From Klebsiella pneumoniae (lineage in GTDB: Bacteria > Myxococcota_A > UBA796 > SXON01): DNA of 64,000 bases. Where the stretch lies: the NCBI GenBank assembly GCA_945861635.1, contig CAMAWH010000011.1:57417-121416 (forward strand). The letters are read 5' to 3'. Under the pieces are notes generated by a model that searched no databases, was not told where the DNA came from, and saw only the letters and a list, made by a program, of their open reading frames with translations. This document shows positions 33,684-42,562 of the stretch, one piece after another (within the stretch, counting starts at the first letter, position 1; every line of letters begins with the position of its first letter). The position numbers were made by a program, and so were the translations under genes.

Positions 33684-34286
33684 ATGCTGCTCGCGACGCT
33701 GGCGTTCGCTGCGCCCCCGTCCACGACCCTCGCCGGCGAGCGCGGGGAGATTGCCTGGACCGTTTCCGAGATGGATTCCGCCGTGCAGATCAACGCCCAC
33801 GGCCCGGCGTGGAGCGTGTCACACACGGCAGACACCGACGGATCCCCGATTCACACGGAGCGTATCGCGGCCGATGGTACCCTTACAACCATCGACTATC
33901 TCGACTGGGGGGTCCGCGTCCAGACGGGAAAACACTCGATACGCTACGTGGCGGACGACCTGTGGGATGCCGATACCATCGACATTCGGCTGGCGACGTT
34001 GCTCTGGACCTCACACGATACGCTTGGTTTCCGTGCGATTGATCTCGCGGATCTTGAGGTCCACCGCTTCCGCGCCATCCGTCGTGAAGTGGAGCGGTGT
34101 GGGAGCAAGGCATGCACGCGGATCGACCTGACCGTGCGCGGGTCGGTGCCCGGACAGGGCCCGGCGTGGTCGTTCTGGTATGGCGGGGACGGGCGCCTGT
34201 TGCGAATGGCGGGCGTCGGTGGTTCGTTTACCGCCGCCCCGGCACCCCTCGAGGAGGCCACACGTCCGGAGCTGGATCGTCGGTGA
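33684..34286 (+). CDS. Exported protein of unknown function
   Basis: 200 aa from the ATG at 33684, giving the signal MLLATLAFAAPPS; a GTG at 33672 is also possible. The mature part is beta-rich (GEIAWTVSEMDSAVQINAHG, TIDYLDWGVRVQTGKHSIRYV, RIDLTVRGSVPGQGPAWSFWYG) with one Cys pair (CGSKAC). No family is recognised. It is likely in the sigma54 transcript with the gene before it. Its last 59 bases overlap the 3' end of the convergent kinase gene. Confidence 0.68.
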   Translation: MLLATLAFAAPPSTTLAGERGEIAWTVSEMDSAVQINAHGPAWSVSHTADTDGSPIHTERIAADGTLTTIDYLDWGVRVQTGKHSIRYVADDLWDADTIDIRLATLLWTSHDTLGFRAIDLADLEVHRFRAIRREVERCGSKACTRIDLTVRGSVPGQGPAWSFWYGGDGRLLRMAGVGGSFTAAPAPLEEATRPELDRR

Positions 34287-36714
34287 CCAAGCGGAAGCCG
34301 ACAAACGGAGAGCGCATGCGCGCCGGGAGACCGGAGCGCACCGCGCATCGCAAATCATCGGCGTCGTCGGTCCAACTTCCACCGCGCACGACGAGTTGGC
34401 CCTCGTCAAGCGCGGTGGCCGTCCACTCGCGAACGCCGCCCGCCATATCGGCGACGCCGTATACGGACCTGTCAGCCTCGAACGCTCCCACGACGCCCGG
34501 CGCAGGCGCTCCGGCTCGCGAGCGACGCATCAGTGCAAAGGTGGGATCAAAGCCCTCTCCCCACGGGTAGGCGCGGCCGTCGGCCCCCCTCGCCGCCTTT
34601 TCCCACTGTTCCTCGCCCGGGAGGTGGAGTCGGCGACCCCAAGCGTGCGACTGCCACAGGGCGTAGGCTGCCGCATCCTCCGCGTTGATCCCGCTGATTG
34701 GCCATTCCGGGTCGATGCCTTCGGGCAGCGACCAACCCGCCGATTGCTTCGTCCATTCGCCGCCGCCGGGAATGCCCGAAACGGCCGGAACACGTCGTAT
34801 CGCCTCATGTGTTGGCAGAGCATCCAGAAAGGCCAGCCACTCGACGCATCGGACGGGGTAGCGGCGAATGAAATAATCGCCAAGATGGGGGGTACACCGG
34901 TCGAGCGCCTCCCTCGCCTTGGGGTCGCCGCCGAGGCGAAAGGGGCCGGCGGGAATATGCACCCAACCCTCGCCGCACTCACGAGCGGTGAACATGGTGA
35001 TCCGTGCGCGATGATGGTCAAGGCGGGAAAGGCTCAACGGAAACGAAACGGACTCGAAGCCGGGCGCGCTGGCCGTCAGCAGCCAAGACCCGGCCTTCAG
35101 AGCGATGTTTTCGACAGGCAGCGTGTGCTCCGATACCCGCTCGGCAACGAGACGGCGGTCGCGGGTCACGAACCGATGGAGGGTCGCCAGCGCATTCGCG
35201 GCGTTCGTCGAAACCGAAACCCGGGCAGGGGAGGCCAGACGGTGGGCATACCTGCCCGCGTCGTAGTGCAACACGCGTCGTTCAAAGACGCGGGCCAACC
35301 CACGCTCCTTACGCGCCTCTGCGTCCTCCATGCGGATCCACCACAGATCGGCCAGCACGGCTTCCGCGTCTTTGCCTCCCGGTTCGAGCGCGAGCGAACG
35401 GTCGGCGGCGTCGGCGGCATCCACCCAGTTTGCGTCGCGCTCCGCGGTGAGCGCGAGGACACGCTCCTCGGCGTCCCACAAGGGGCGTTTGGACGCTACC
35501 GGAGCGTGACCTGGGACTTTTGCCCGCTGGACAGCGGCGACGCGCCGCTCGTCAGCGAGGCGGTGCGCGAGTTCGTCGAATCGGGCGAGCGCGTCGCGGC
35601 TGACCACCATCAAGCGCTCCGCTTCGAGCCGGCGGCGCCCTTGCTCCGCGCGGGTGTATACGATTACTGACAGTGCCAGATTCGCGGCCTCCGCGGTGGG
35701 CCGTTCGCTCGGATCCGTCGCCAGGCACGCCCCGCAGACGGCGGCCACGTCGGCCTCCATCGGCGCGGCGCCGGAAGCGATTTCCGCCAGCGCTGGCGGG
35801 GGCGCTGCCACGGCGCGAGCGATGTAATCCGCAAGCTCCTCGTGCGGGCGCCGGGGACGAACGGCGCGACCGGTCCACATCTGCCACGTCAACGCGCCCA
35901 GGGCCCAGACGTCCGCCGCGGGAGAGGCGACACCGCCTCGAAGCCGCTCCGGGGCCGTAAAGCAAGCGTTTCCGTGCAGGACCGGGACTTCCGGCGAAGT
36001 CGCGAACAGCGCCGCATTTGACCAGTCCAGCAGGTAGACCTCACCGCCGTTACCGACGGCGACGTTCGCCGGGTGGACGTCGCCGTGCACGATCCCCTCA
36101 CGATGGGCGACTGCAAGCGCCGACGCCAGTGTGGCCAGCGCGCGCAGGCGCCGCTCGGCTGGCCATTCGCAGGCCGGATCGGTCAGCCAATCCACCAGCA
36201 GCGTGTCCAACGTCATGGACGGCGCGAGGCGGAATTCCAGTATTGCGGACGAACCGGCGATTAGCGCGCGATGGATAGGGACGATGCCTGGGTGCTGGAG
36301 GCGCGCTGTCACCCGCGCCTCTGCGAGCACCGCGTCGCGATGCGCGTCTCCGGGGTGGGACACCTTGACCGCCACCTCGCGATCGAGAATGGCGTCGTAG
36401 GCGACAATGACCGTGCCGGTACCGCCGCCGGCGAGCGTGCGCCTCCCGATCAGACCCAGCATCGTAAGGAAGCGATCGTTTGCACCGGGTGCGACCATAG
36501 GCGGTTGCTGGGGCGGCGTTGGGAGGGGGAGGTCGCGCTTCCCGCGAATCAGGCGGCCGGCCGGGGTGGCCGCGGGAGGTTTCGGCGCCGTGCCGCCGGG
36601 GGTGCGAAGCCGTGCCCCGGCCGCTCGCGATACAGGAGTGACGTCCGCTGATTCCGGCCTGCCGGAGCCCGCCACAAGGCTGTCAAGCAGCGCCTCAAAT
36701 GCGTCGCGACTCAC
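34228..36714 (-). CDS. Ser/Thr protein kinase fused to FGE-sulfatase domain
   Basis: 828 aa from the GTG at 36714, which overlaps the sigma54-activator stop (GTGA). The kinase domain (about 85-360) has a Gly-rich loop (AGGGTGTV), Lys 117 in VAVKVSH, HGDVHPANV at 210-218 (HGD for HRD) and DWS at 230-232 for DFG; the catalytic Asp, Asn and metal Asp are kept, so activity is plausible. A helical linker (about 360-580) is followed by a formylglycine-generating-enzyme/sulfatase-modifying domain (about 595-815) with IPAGPFRLGGD, NAEDAAAYALW, RRLHLPGEEQWEKAARG, DMAGGVREWT and RGGSW. It may be a cytoplasmic sensor kinase whose FGE-like domain binds a ligand. No transmembrane helix is seen. Confidence 0.88.
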   Translation of the reverse strand: MSRDAFEALLDSLVAGSGRPESADVTPVSRAAGARLRTPGGTAPKPPAATPAGRLIRGKRDLPLPTPPQQPPMVAPGANDRFLTMLGLIGRRTLAGGGTGTVIVAYDAILDREVAVKVSHPGDAHRDAVLAEARVTARLQHPGIVPIHRALIAGSSAILEFRLAPSMTLDTLLVDWLTDPACEWPAERRLRALATLASALAVAHREGIVHGDVHPANVAVGNGGEVYLLDWSNAALFATSPEVPVLHGNACFTAPERLRGGVASPAADVWALGALTWQMWTGRAVRPRRPHEELADYIARAVAAPPPALAEIASGAAPMEADVAAVCGACLATDPSERPTAEAANLALSVIVYTRAEQGRRRLEAERLMVVSRDALARFDELAHRLADERRVAAVQRAKVPGHAPVASKRPLWDAEERVLALTAERDANWVDAADAADRSLALEPGGKDAEAVLADLWWIRMEDAEARKERGLARVFERRVLHYDAGRYAHRLASPARVSVSTNAANALATLHRFVTRDRRLVAERVSEHTLPVENIALKAGSWLLTASAPGFESVSFPLSLSRLDHHRARITMFTARECGEGWVHIPAGPFRLGGDPKAREALDRCTPHLGDYFIRRYPVRCVEWLAFLDALPTHEAIRRVPAVSGIPGGGEWTKQSAGWSLPEGIDPEWPISGINAEDAAAYALWQSHAWGRRLHLPGEEQWEKAARGADGRAYPWGEGFDPTFALMRRSRAGAPAPGVVGAFEADRSVYGVADMAGGVREWTATALDEGQLVVRGGSWTDDADDLRCAVRSGLPARMRSPFVGFRLVTDDPAPDVWPPRGVPGRR

Positions 36715-38255
36715 GTGGTTTGCCAACGCGCGAGCAGGCGGTGGAGCCACTGCCTGCTGACACCGAGCGCCAAGGCCGCGTGGGTCCGGTTGCCGTGTGC
36801 CGCCTCAAGCGCGGCATGCACGCGCGCTCGCATGAACCGGTCGGTGGCGGCGTGGAGCGACGCACTGGCCTCGGATGACGGACGAACCATCGCCGGGGAA
36901 ACATGTTCGGAACGCAATTCATGATCCCCGTTCGCGAGCGCGCGAGCAATTCCGGTGCGCAGCACGTTTTCCAATTCGCGCACGTTGCCTGGCCACGCCC
37001 TGTCCACCAGCGCCGCCAGCGCGCCGCGAGTCAGCGGGAGTGCCGGCGAACCGGGAAGCTGAGCACAGGCCCGCTCCGCGAGATGTGCGGCAAGCAACGG
37101 AATATCGTCGCGACGGGAGCGCAATGGAGGCACCACAAGGACGCAGGCGGCAAGGCGATGATAAAGGTCATCGCGGAAACCCGCCCGCGTCCCGGAATCG
37201 GTGAGCGGGCGGTGCGTTGCCGCAACGACTCGTCCCGCGAACGATCGCTCTTCCGTGCCGCCGACTGCGGTGTACGTCCCCTCCTGAAGTAGGCGCAAGA
37301 GCTTGACTTGCGCCCGGGCGGACAACTCGCCCACCTCATCGAGAAACAGCGTGCCCGTGTTGACGCGCTCGACCACGCCGTCGTGGCGACGGTCGGCACC
37401 GGTGAAGGCGCCGCGCTCGTGCCCAAACAGCGTGCTCTCTGCGAGGTCATCGGGAATGGCCCCACAGTTTACCGCGATGAAAGGTGCTTTCTTTCGCGGC
37501 GACAACGTGTGGAGCGCGCGGGCTACCGATTCTTTTCCGACCCCCGTCTCTCCGAGGACGAGCGCCGGCCACGGCGCGGGCGCGAACGCGTGGATGGTGG
37601 CGAATAGTTCCGCCATGGCAGGGGTTTCGCCGATGATCCCAGGCACCGGCTTCGGCCGTGGCTTGTCGGCGGGGGCAGCCAACTCGGGGGCAGCCAGAAA
37701 CGGCGCCGCCGTCGTTGCGAGGGCGGTCAATCGCAGTCGGGCCTCGGTCGGAAATCGCCCCGTCGTTGTCGGATCGGCGAGGTAGATGACGCCGTTTCCA
37801 CCCACGGGAATGCAGGCAACCGAGCGAATAGCGTAGGCGACTACGCTTGCCGAAGCGGCAAAGCGCTCGTCGGCGCCTGCGTCGTCGGACCATGTTGGCC
37901 GACCCTCGCGTACGACGCGCCCGACAACGGTGCGCGACACTTCCCGGGGTGCGGGCACCGAAGGGTCGACCCCCGCTATCGCGCGGAAGCTGACCGTATC
38001 CTCGTCGGGGTTGCCGTTCCAGATCGCCGCCCACGCCACCGGCACGCCCGTCAACTTTCGTGCTTCACGAACGAGAAGTTCGAGCACGTCGTTCCGCGAT
38101 GCGCACACCAGGAGCGAGGGCAGCTTCGCGTGCGCCCACGTCACGGCCGATGCCACGCGCGCCAGGCGCCGGAAGTCCTCCGCGATGGCGTCGGCCAACG
38201 CGCGGTCGTATGCGGCCACGCCGCGAACCGAGGCAGGGATGGGGATGTCGTCCAT
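36711..38255 (-). CDS. Sigma54-dependent transcriptional activator (GAF-AAA+-Fis)
   Basis: 514 aa from the ATG at 38255. An N-terminal GAF-like sensor domain (about 45-185) precedes the AAA+ domain: IGETPAMAELFATI, Walker A GETGVGKE (235-242), GAFTGA (282-287), the loop that contacts sigma54, Walker B TLFLDEVGEL, and the sensor region RRDDIPLLAAHL. The C-terminal Fis-type helix-turn-helix ends NRTHAALALGVSRQWLHRLLARW. It hydrolyses ATP to open sigma54 promoters. It sits between a methyltransferase gene and the kinase-FGE gene it overlaps, so phosphorylation control is likely. A matching promoter lies at 33126-33143. Confidence 0.94.
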   Translation of the reverse strand: MDDIPIPASVRGVAAYDRALADAIAEDFRRLARVASAVTWAHAKLPSLLVCASRNDVLELLVREARKLTGVPVAWAAIWNGNPDEDTVSFRAIAGVDPSVPAPREVSRTVVGRVVREGRPTWSDDAGADERFAASASVVAYAIRSVACIPVGGNGVIYLADPTTTGRFPTEARLRLTALATTAAPFLAAPELAAPADKPRPKPVPGIIGETPAMAELFATIHAFAPAPWPALVLGETGVGKESVARALHTLSPRKKAPFIAVNCGAIPDDLAESTLFGHERGAFTGADRRHDGVVERVNTGTLFLDEVGELSARAQVKLLRLLQEGTYTAVGGTEERSFAGRVVAATHRPLTDSGTRAGFRDDLYHRLAACVLVVPPLRSRRDDIPLLAAHLAERACAQLPGSPALPLTRGALAALVDRAWPGNVRELENVLRTGIARALANGDHELRSEHVSPAMVRPSSEASASLHAATDRFMRARVHAALEAAHGNRTHAALALGVSRQWLHRLLARWQTT

Positions 38256-38287
38256 GCGCCGTAGTCTGACCACGGGCAGGCACGCTG

Positions 38288-39148
38288 TCAACGATCATCT
38301 ACATTCTTCTCGTCAAAACGCACCCGAACCGTCACGAACTTCACCCGCCGTTCGTCACCGCGGGCTCGTCCATACCACGCCTCAGCCGTGGCATTTTCCA
38401 CGTCGCTGACGTCGAACGATGGCGGGAGTTTGACGTGGACTTCGGAAATCCAGTCACGATTTTCGGTGCCCCAACGGAGCACCTCGTCCAGCAGGGGCAC
38501 GTCTGCGCGCAGCACACGGTCTCGCGGCCATTCGGTGCCCCACGGGGGATCGGCGAATAGAACCGTGTCACGCTGAGATTGCCTTCGGGCGTCCGCTGCC
38601 ATTCCGGCGATGACCGCGCCCGCCTCCCCATGCACAAACAGTATTTGTTTGCCGACTCCATACACATTTGCGTTATGGCGCGCACACGCAATGCGACTGG
38701 AATCACATTCGATGGCAACCACGTTGCAGCCGGCCCGAGCGAAGGCAATCGCGTTTCCGCCCGCGCCGCACCCTGCGTCTATGACGGTCCGCCCGACCAT
38801 CCGCTCCGCGAGTGTCAACGCCAGGGCCTCGGGTGTCAACGACCAGCGACCCTCCTCGTCCAACCGCACGCCGGTCCGGGTGAACCCGGGCGTGGTTTCA
38901 CGACGGCGGCGCGCGTCGGTCGTACGCGCGGCCCGAACCGCCGTTCGCGGAATTCGGGGGTCCGCAGTCATCGTGATGGGCGAACCGCCAATTCCGACGC
39001 CGCGCAGGCGCGCATCGAGATCGGCAGCCTCGTGGGTAAGCAATGTCGTATGGGCGTTCTTTCCCTCTATTGTCCAATGTCCGGGGCCGAGCAAGCGCGC
39101 AGGATCGATCCACCGGAGCAGTCCGAATACGGCGACGCGATGCGTCAC
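38288..39148 (-). CDS. TGS1-like class I methyltransferase
   Basis: 286 aa from the GTG at 39148, which overlaps the UnbV-gene stop (GTGA). The N-terminal 100 residues are an unrecognised extension (LLGPGHWTIEGKNAHTTLL). The SAM-binding domain has TVIDAGCGAGGNAIAFARAG (motif I), AIECDSSRIACARHNANVYG (motif II) and the catalytic FADPPWGTEWPRD (motif IV, DPPW). This layout matches RNA cap guanine-N2 methyltransferase (TGS1) relatives, found in some bacteria with unknown RNA or DNA targets. The operon context with the sigma54 activator hints at regulation of a surface or stress response. Confidence 0.82.
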   Translation of the reverse strand: MTHRVAVFGLLRWIDPARLLGPGHWTIEGKNAHTTLLTHEAADLDARLRGVGIGGSPITMTADPRIPRTAVRAARTTDARRRRETTPGFTRTGVRLDEEGRWSLTPEALALTLAERMVGRTVIDAGCGAGGNAIAFARAGCNVVAIECDSSRIACARHNANVYGVGKQILFVHGEAGAVIAGMAADARRQSQRDTVLFADPPWGTEWPRDRVLRADVPLLDEVLRWGTENRDWISEVHVKLPPSFDVSDVENATAEAWYGRARGDERRVKFVTVRVRFDEKNVDDR

Positions 39149-40725
39149 GGTGTCCACGAAACGCGCCGCCGCGGCGTGATGGCGCTCACCAACGATTGCT
39201 GGGATCCGTCGGGGCCGCGTACCGTGATCTGATCGATGCTGTCTGCCTCGCCGAGTCCGATGTGTACGAACGGCGGTCCCGACGCCCCGTAGCCGCTGTC
39301 CACGGTGACGTGATCCACCCACACGCGATCTGCTGCCTGCACGCTCACGCGACTCCCGGGTGCGGCCGCAACCTCCACCCAATTCGCGGCGGTGCAGCCC
39401 TCCGATAGGTACAGTCGCGGCGCCTGGACGACGTCAGTGACGAAAAGGTCGAGCACACCATCGTTGTTCAGGTCGGCGGCGACAGTGTGGCGAAACGATC
39501 CGGTACGCGCCAGGCCGAGCGATTCGCCGACGTCGGTGAAATGTCCGCCTTCCTGGCGCAAAAGGTTGATCGGCGCCGAACGCTCCGTTCCCCAGAGCGT
39601 TCCGTCCTCGTAGCCCCACTGATCCCCCTGCGCGAGCAGGACGTCGAGCAGGCCGTCGTTGTCATAGTCGAGAAAAACGGCTCCCCATCCCATTCCCCCG
39701 CGTTCGACGGCGTCCGCATCCGTTGCCGCCGTCACATCGAGAAAGCCGTTCCGTCCATCGCCTTTCAGGAGGCGGTTGTCGTCGGTTGCAGTGAGGTAGA
39801 GGTCGAGAATACCGTCCCCATCGACATCTCCCGCGTCGGCTCCCATCCCTGAATGCACGGGCAGGATTGCGTCCGTCGTCGTGAGCACGCCATCCACGTT
39901 GGCGTACAGCACATCCCCACCGAAACTCGGGCCCATGTCATTCACGACGTAAAGGTCATCGTCCCCATCCCCGTCACTATCCAACCACTGGGCGTCGAAT
40001 CCCGCGCCGCCCGTTCCAAAGTCGGGAATTCCGTCGTCAATGACCGTCCACACGTCACCCCCCATGCCGTGCAGGACCGAATCCGAAAGGTCCTCGGCCG
40101 TCCGCGATTGGAGGCCAACCAGCGCGAAAAGGTCGATCAGGCCGTTCCCGTCGATGTCAGAGGGCGAGAGCTCGCGTAGGAGGGCGCCGGCGCCGACGGG
40201 CACGTCCACGACGGTGCGGCTTGGCGGGTGCATGATGACTCCTCCGGAAGAATCTCCCGTAAGAAGCTCGGGAATGCCGTCTGCATCGAGATCGGCCACG
40301 GACAGCGACAGCGTGGCCGTCTGCTCCGACGTTACCGTGAAACTTCCGGCGTCGTTCCAGTAACGATCGAGGCGAACGCTGCTGGAATGGCCGTCAATTC
40401 CCTGGTTTGTGAATCCGTTGACGAGGTCAAGATCGCCGTCGCCGTCGAGGTCCGCGATGGCGGCACCGCCATCCACGTTGTGCGTGGCGTCGGGGTCAGG
40501 ACCGCCGAGGGCCCCGATTTCCGCGCTGCCGTCTCGGTAGGCCACCGTCGTAAGGGGAAGGTCGCAAGACATCGACGGTCCAACCGTTAATGACGGGCTC
40601 AACGTACGCATCGTGCTGTCCGCGCCGCCGCCCGAGGCATCGACGCAACTGCTGAGCCCGGCCGTCATCGCGAGCCCGGCGCCAGCCTCATGCCACACCC
40701 TCCACACTAGCCGTGCTCCTCGCAT
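39145..40725 (-). CDS. FG-GAP/VCBS repeat lipoprotein with UnbV/ASPIC domain
   Basis: 526 aa. The lipobox is GLSSC in MTAGLSSCVDAS, about residue 27. Calcium-binding FG-GAP/VCBS repeats are plentiful: DLDGDGDLDLVNGF, DLDADGIPELLTG, DIDGNGLIDLFA, DSDGDGDDDLYVVN, DVDGDGILDLYL, YDNDGLLDVLLA and DLNNDGVLDLFV, forming a propeller. The C-terminal ASPIC/UnbV domain has NWVEVAAAPGSRVSVQAADRVWVDHV and GYGASGPPFVHIGLGEAD. Such proteins are adhesins or surface receptors. It is the first gene of the four-gene run that includes the sigma54 activator and the kinase-FGE fusion. Confidence 0.9.
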   Translation of the reverse strand: MRGARLVWRVWHEAGAGLAMTAGLSSCVDASGGGADSTMRTLSPSLTVGPSMSCDLPLTTVAYRDGSAEIGALGGPDPDATHNVDGGAAIADLDGDGDLDLVNGFTNQGIDGHSSSVRLDRYWNDAGSFTVTSEQTATLSLSVADLDADGIPELLTGDSSGGVIMHPPSRTVVDVPVGAGALLRELSPSDIDGNGLIDLFALVGLQSRTAEDLSDSVLHGMGGDVWTVIDDGIPDFGTGGAGFDAQWLDSDGDGDDDLYVVNDMGPSFGGDVLYANVDGVLTTTDAILPVHSGMGADAGDVDGDGILDLYLTATDDNRLLKGDGRNGFLDVTAATDADAVERGGMGWGAVFLDYDNDGLLDVLLAQGDQWGYEDGTLWGTERSAPINLLRQEGGHFTDVGESLGLARTGSFRHTVAADLNNDGVLDLFVTDVVQAPRLYLSEGCTAANWVEVAAAPGSRVSVQAADRVWVDHVTVDSGYGASGPPFVHIGLGEADSIDQITVRGPDGSQQSLVSAITPRRRVSWTP

Positions 40726-40780
40726 CCGCGTCAGGGTACCGCGGCGCGCAGGATTCGGTGCATCCGGCTACATCTCCTTC

Positions 40781-41668
40781 ATGCGGCGACTCTTGCAAGA
40801 GGCAGAAGGCGTGGTGGCGCCCTCTCTCTCCGCTGCCGTTTGGCACGACGGGCGAGAACTCTTCACCCACAACCCCGCCCGGGTTTACGATCTCGCGTCC
40901 CTCACCAAGGTGCTTGCGACGACGGAAGTCGTTCTGCGCGCCGTGGAGTCGGGCCGGCTGGACCTGGACGGCGGGCATCCGTTGCTTCCGCCGAATGTGA
41001 CGATCGCGCAGCTACTGTCGCACTCTGCGGGGATGTTGTGGTGGAAGGACTTGTCGGCGCTGCGGACGCGGGCGGCTGTACTGCAGGCAGCGCTGGCGGA
41101 GCCGTTGGTCACGGCGCCCGGTCTGACACACGTGTATTCGGACCTCTCGTTCCTGTCGTTGGGCGCGGTGATCGAGGCGGTGATGGGCGCGCGGATGGAC
41201 GCGCTCTGGCACGGTCCGCTGCGCTGGGGGGATGCGCTGGCCGAGCCCACCGAAAACGGTCTGCGCGGCGTGGTCCACGACGACAACGCGCGTTGCATGG
41301 GGGGCGTTGCTCCGCACGCCGGACTCTTCGGGAACGCGAGGCAGGTCCTTGCCGTCGCGACGCGGTGGCTGCGTGCAGGCGTTCCCCTTTCTCAAACGGC
41401 GTTCACCCGTCGTGGCGCGGGTTCGCACGTGCTGGGCTGGGACACTCCCTCGGGTGAGGCAAGCTCGGCCGGTCCTCGCCCCCCGGCGGACGCCGTTGGT
41501 CACACCGGATTCACGGGTACCAGCGTGTGGATGAGCCCTTCGCGGCGCATCATCGCCGTGCTGCTGACGAATCGCGTCGCCTTTGGCCGCGATGCGGCGC
41601 GGATACGGTCGCTGCGCCACGAATGGCACCAATGCGTGTGGGATGCGATAGACTCGGGGCCGCCATGA
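40781..41668 (+). CDS. Serine beta-lactamase-fold hydrolase
   Basis: 295 aa from the ATG at 40781. The motifs of the beta-lactamase/DD-carboxypeptidase superfamily are present: SLTK (SxxK with nucleophile Ser and Lys), YSDL in the YxN position, and HTG near the C-terminus. The N-terminus VVAPSLSAAVWHDGRELF is the family core strand. No signal peptide, so a cytoplasmic esterase or peptidase is more likely than an antibiotic-resistance enzyme. The stop overlaps the accD start (ATGA), so the two are coupled. Confidence 0.86.
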   Translation: MRRLLQEAEGVVAPSLSAAVWHDGRELFTHNPARVYDLASLTKVLATTEVVLRAVESGRLDLDGGHPLLPPNVTIAQLLSHSAGMLWWKDLSALRTRAAVLQAALAEPLVTAPGLTHVYSDLSFLSLGAVIEAVMGARMDALWHGPLRWGDALAEPTENGLRGVVHDDNARCMGGVAPHAGLFGNARQVLAVATRWLRAGVPLSQTAFTRRGAGSHVLGWDTPSGEASSAGPRPPADAVGHTGFTGTSVWMSPSRRIIAVLLTNRVAFGRDAARIRSLRHEWHQCVWDAIDSGPP

Positions 41669-42540
41669 GCACGGAAGATCCCCCCCCACGGTGGTTTGAG
41701 CAGCCTCCAGCACCACTTTTCAGCGATCCGGCTTCGGCGGCATCTCCGTCGAAGAAGGACCTCTGGGTGCGCTGTCCCGGCTGCGACCAGATCCTGTTTC
41801 GCCCCGCGCTGATGGAGCGCATGGCGGTGTGTCCGCACTGCCAACGGCATCATCGATGGGATTCGCGCGCGCGGCTCGACGCTTTGGTCGATGAGGGCAG
41901 CTTCGTACGTCATGACCAATATGTCGCCCCTTGCGACGCACTGGAGTTTTCCGACGGCCGTCCATACGCCGAGCGCTTGAAGGCCACCCAACGGGCACAG
42001 GGAGAACTGGACGCGTTCATTTCCGGCTCCGCGACCATTCTCGACATCCCTGTGGAGATCGGAACGTTCAACTTCCGGTTCATGGGTGGTTCGATGGGAT
42101 CCGTCGTCGGAGAGATCGTGACGCGCCTTTTTGAGCGCGCGGCAGAAAATCGGCGGCCCGCCATCGTGATTTCCGCGTCGGGGGGCGCACGTATGCAAGA
42201 GGGCATTCTGTCACTCATGCAAATGGCGAAAACCTGTGCGGCGCTCGCGCGGCTGCGCGACGACGCGCACATGCCCTACATTTCCGTGCTGGCTGATCCG
42301 ACGACTGGCGGCGTTGCCGCGAGTTTTGCGATGCTTGGCGACGTGAATATTGCGGAACCGCACGCGCTCATCGGGTTCGCCGGTCCGCGCGTGATCCGCG
42401 AGACGATCGGACAGGAATTGCCGGAAGGCTTCCAGACGAGCGAGTACCTGCTTGAGCACGGGATGGTCGACATGATCGTGACCCGTGCGGAGCTTCGCGA
42501 AACGCTTGCGCGCGTTTTGCGTCTGCTGCACCCGGGATGA
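41665..42540 (+). CDS. accD: Acetyl-CoA carboxylase carboxyltransferase subunit beta
   Basis: 291 aa from the ATG at 41665 overlapping the hydrolase stop. AccD with AccA transfers the carboxyl group from biotin to acetyl-CoA to form malonyl-CoA for fatty-acid synthesis. The N-terminal zinc ribbon is CPGCDQILFRPALMERMAVC with CPHC, and the carboxyltransferase core has FMGGSMGSVVGEIVTR, SASGGARMQEGILSLMQM, ADPTTGGVAASFAMLGD, IGFAGPRVIRETIGQELP and the closing EYLLEHGMVDMIV. Length is normal. It is followed by folC, the typical accD-folC order. Confidence 0.97.
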   Translation: MSTEDPPPRWFEQPPAPLFSDPASAASPSKKDLWVRCPGCDQILFRPALMERMAVCPHCQRHHRWDSRARLDALVDEGSFVRHDQYVAPCDALEFSDGRPYAERLKATQRAQGELDAFISGSATILDIPVEIGTFNFRFMGGSMGSVVGEIVTRLFERAAENRRPAIVISASGGARMQEGILSLMQMAKTCAALARLRDDAHMPYISVLADPTTGGVAASFAMLGDVNIAEPHALIGFAGPRVIRETIGQELPEGFQTSEYLLEHGMVDMIVTRAELRETLARVLRLLHPG

Positions 42541-42562
42541 ACGCAACGGGTCGGGCTGCCGG

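Noticed and set aside
40781..41668. Antibiotic-resistance beta-lactamase
   Set aside because: SxxK, YSD and HTG motifs are there, but there is no signal peptide and it is coupled to accD, so a cytoplasmic esterase/peptidase is more likely.
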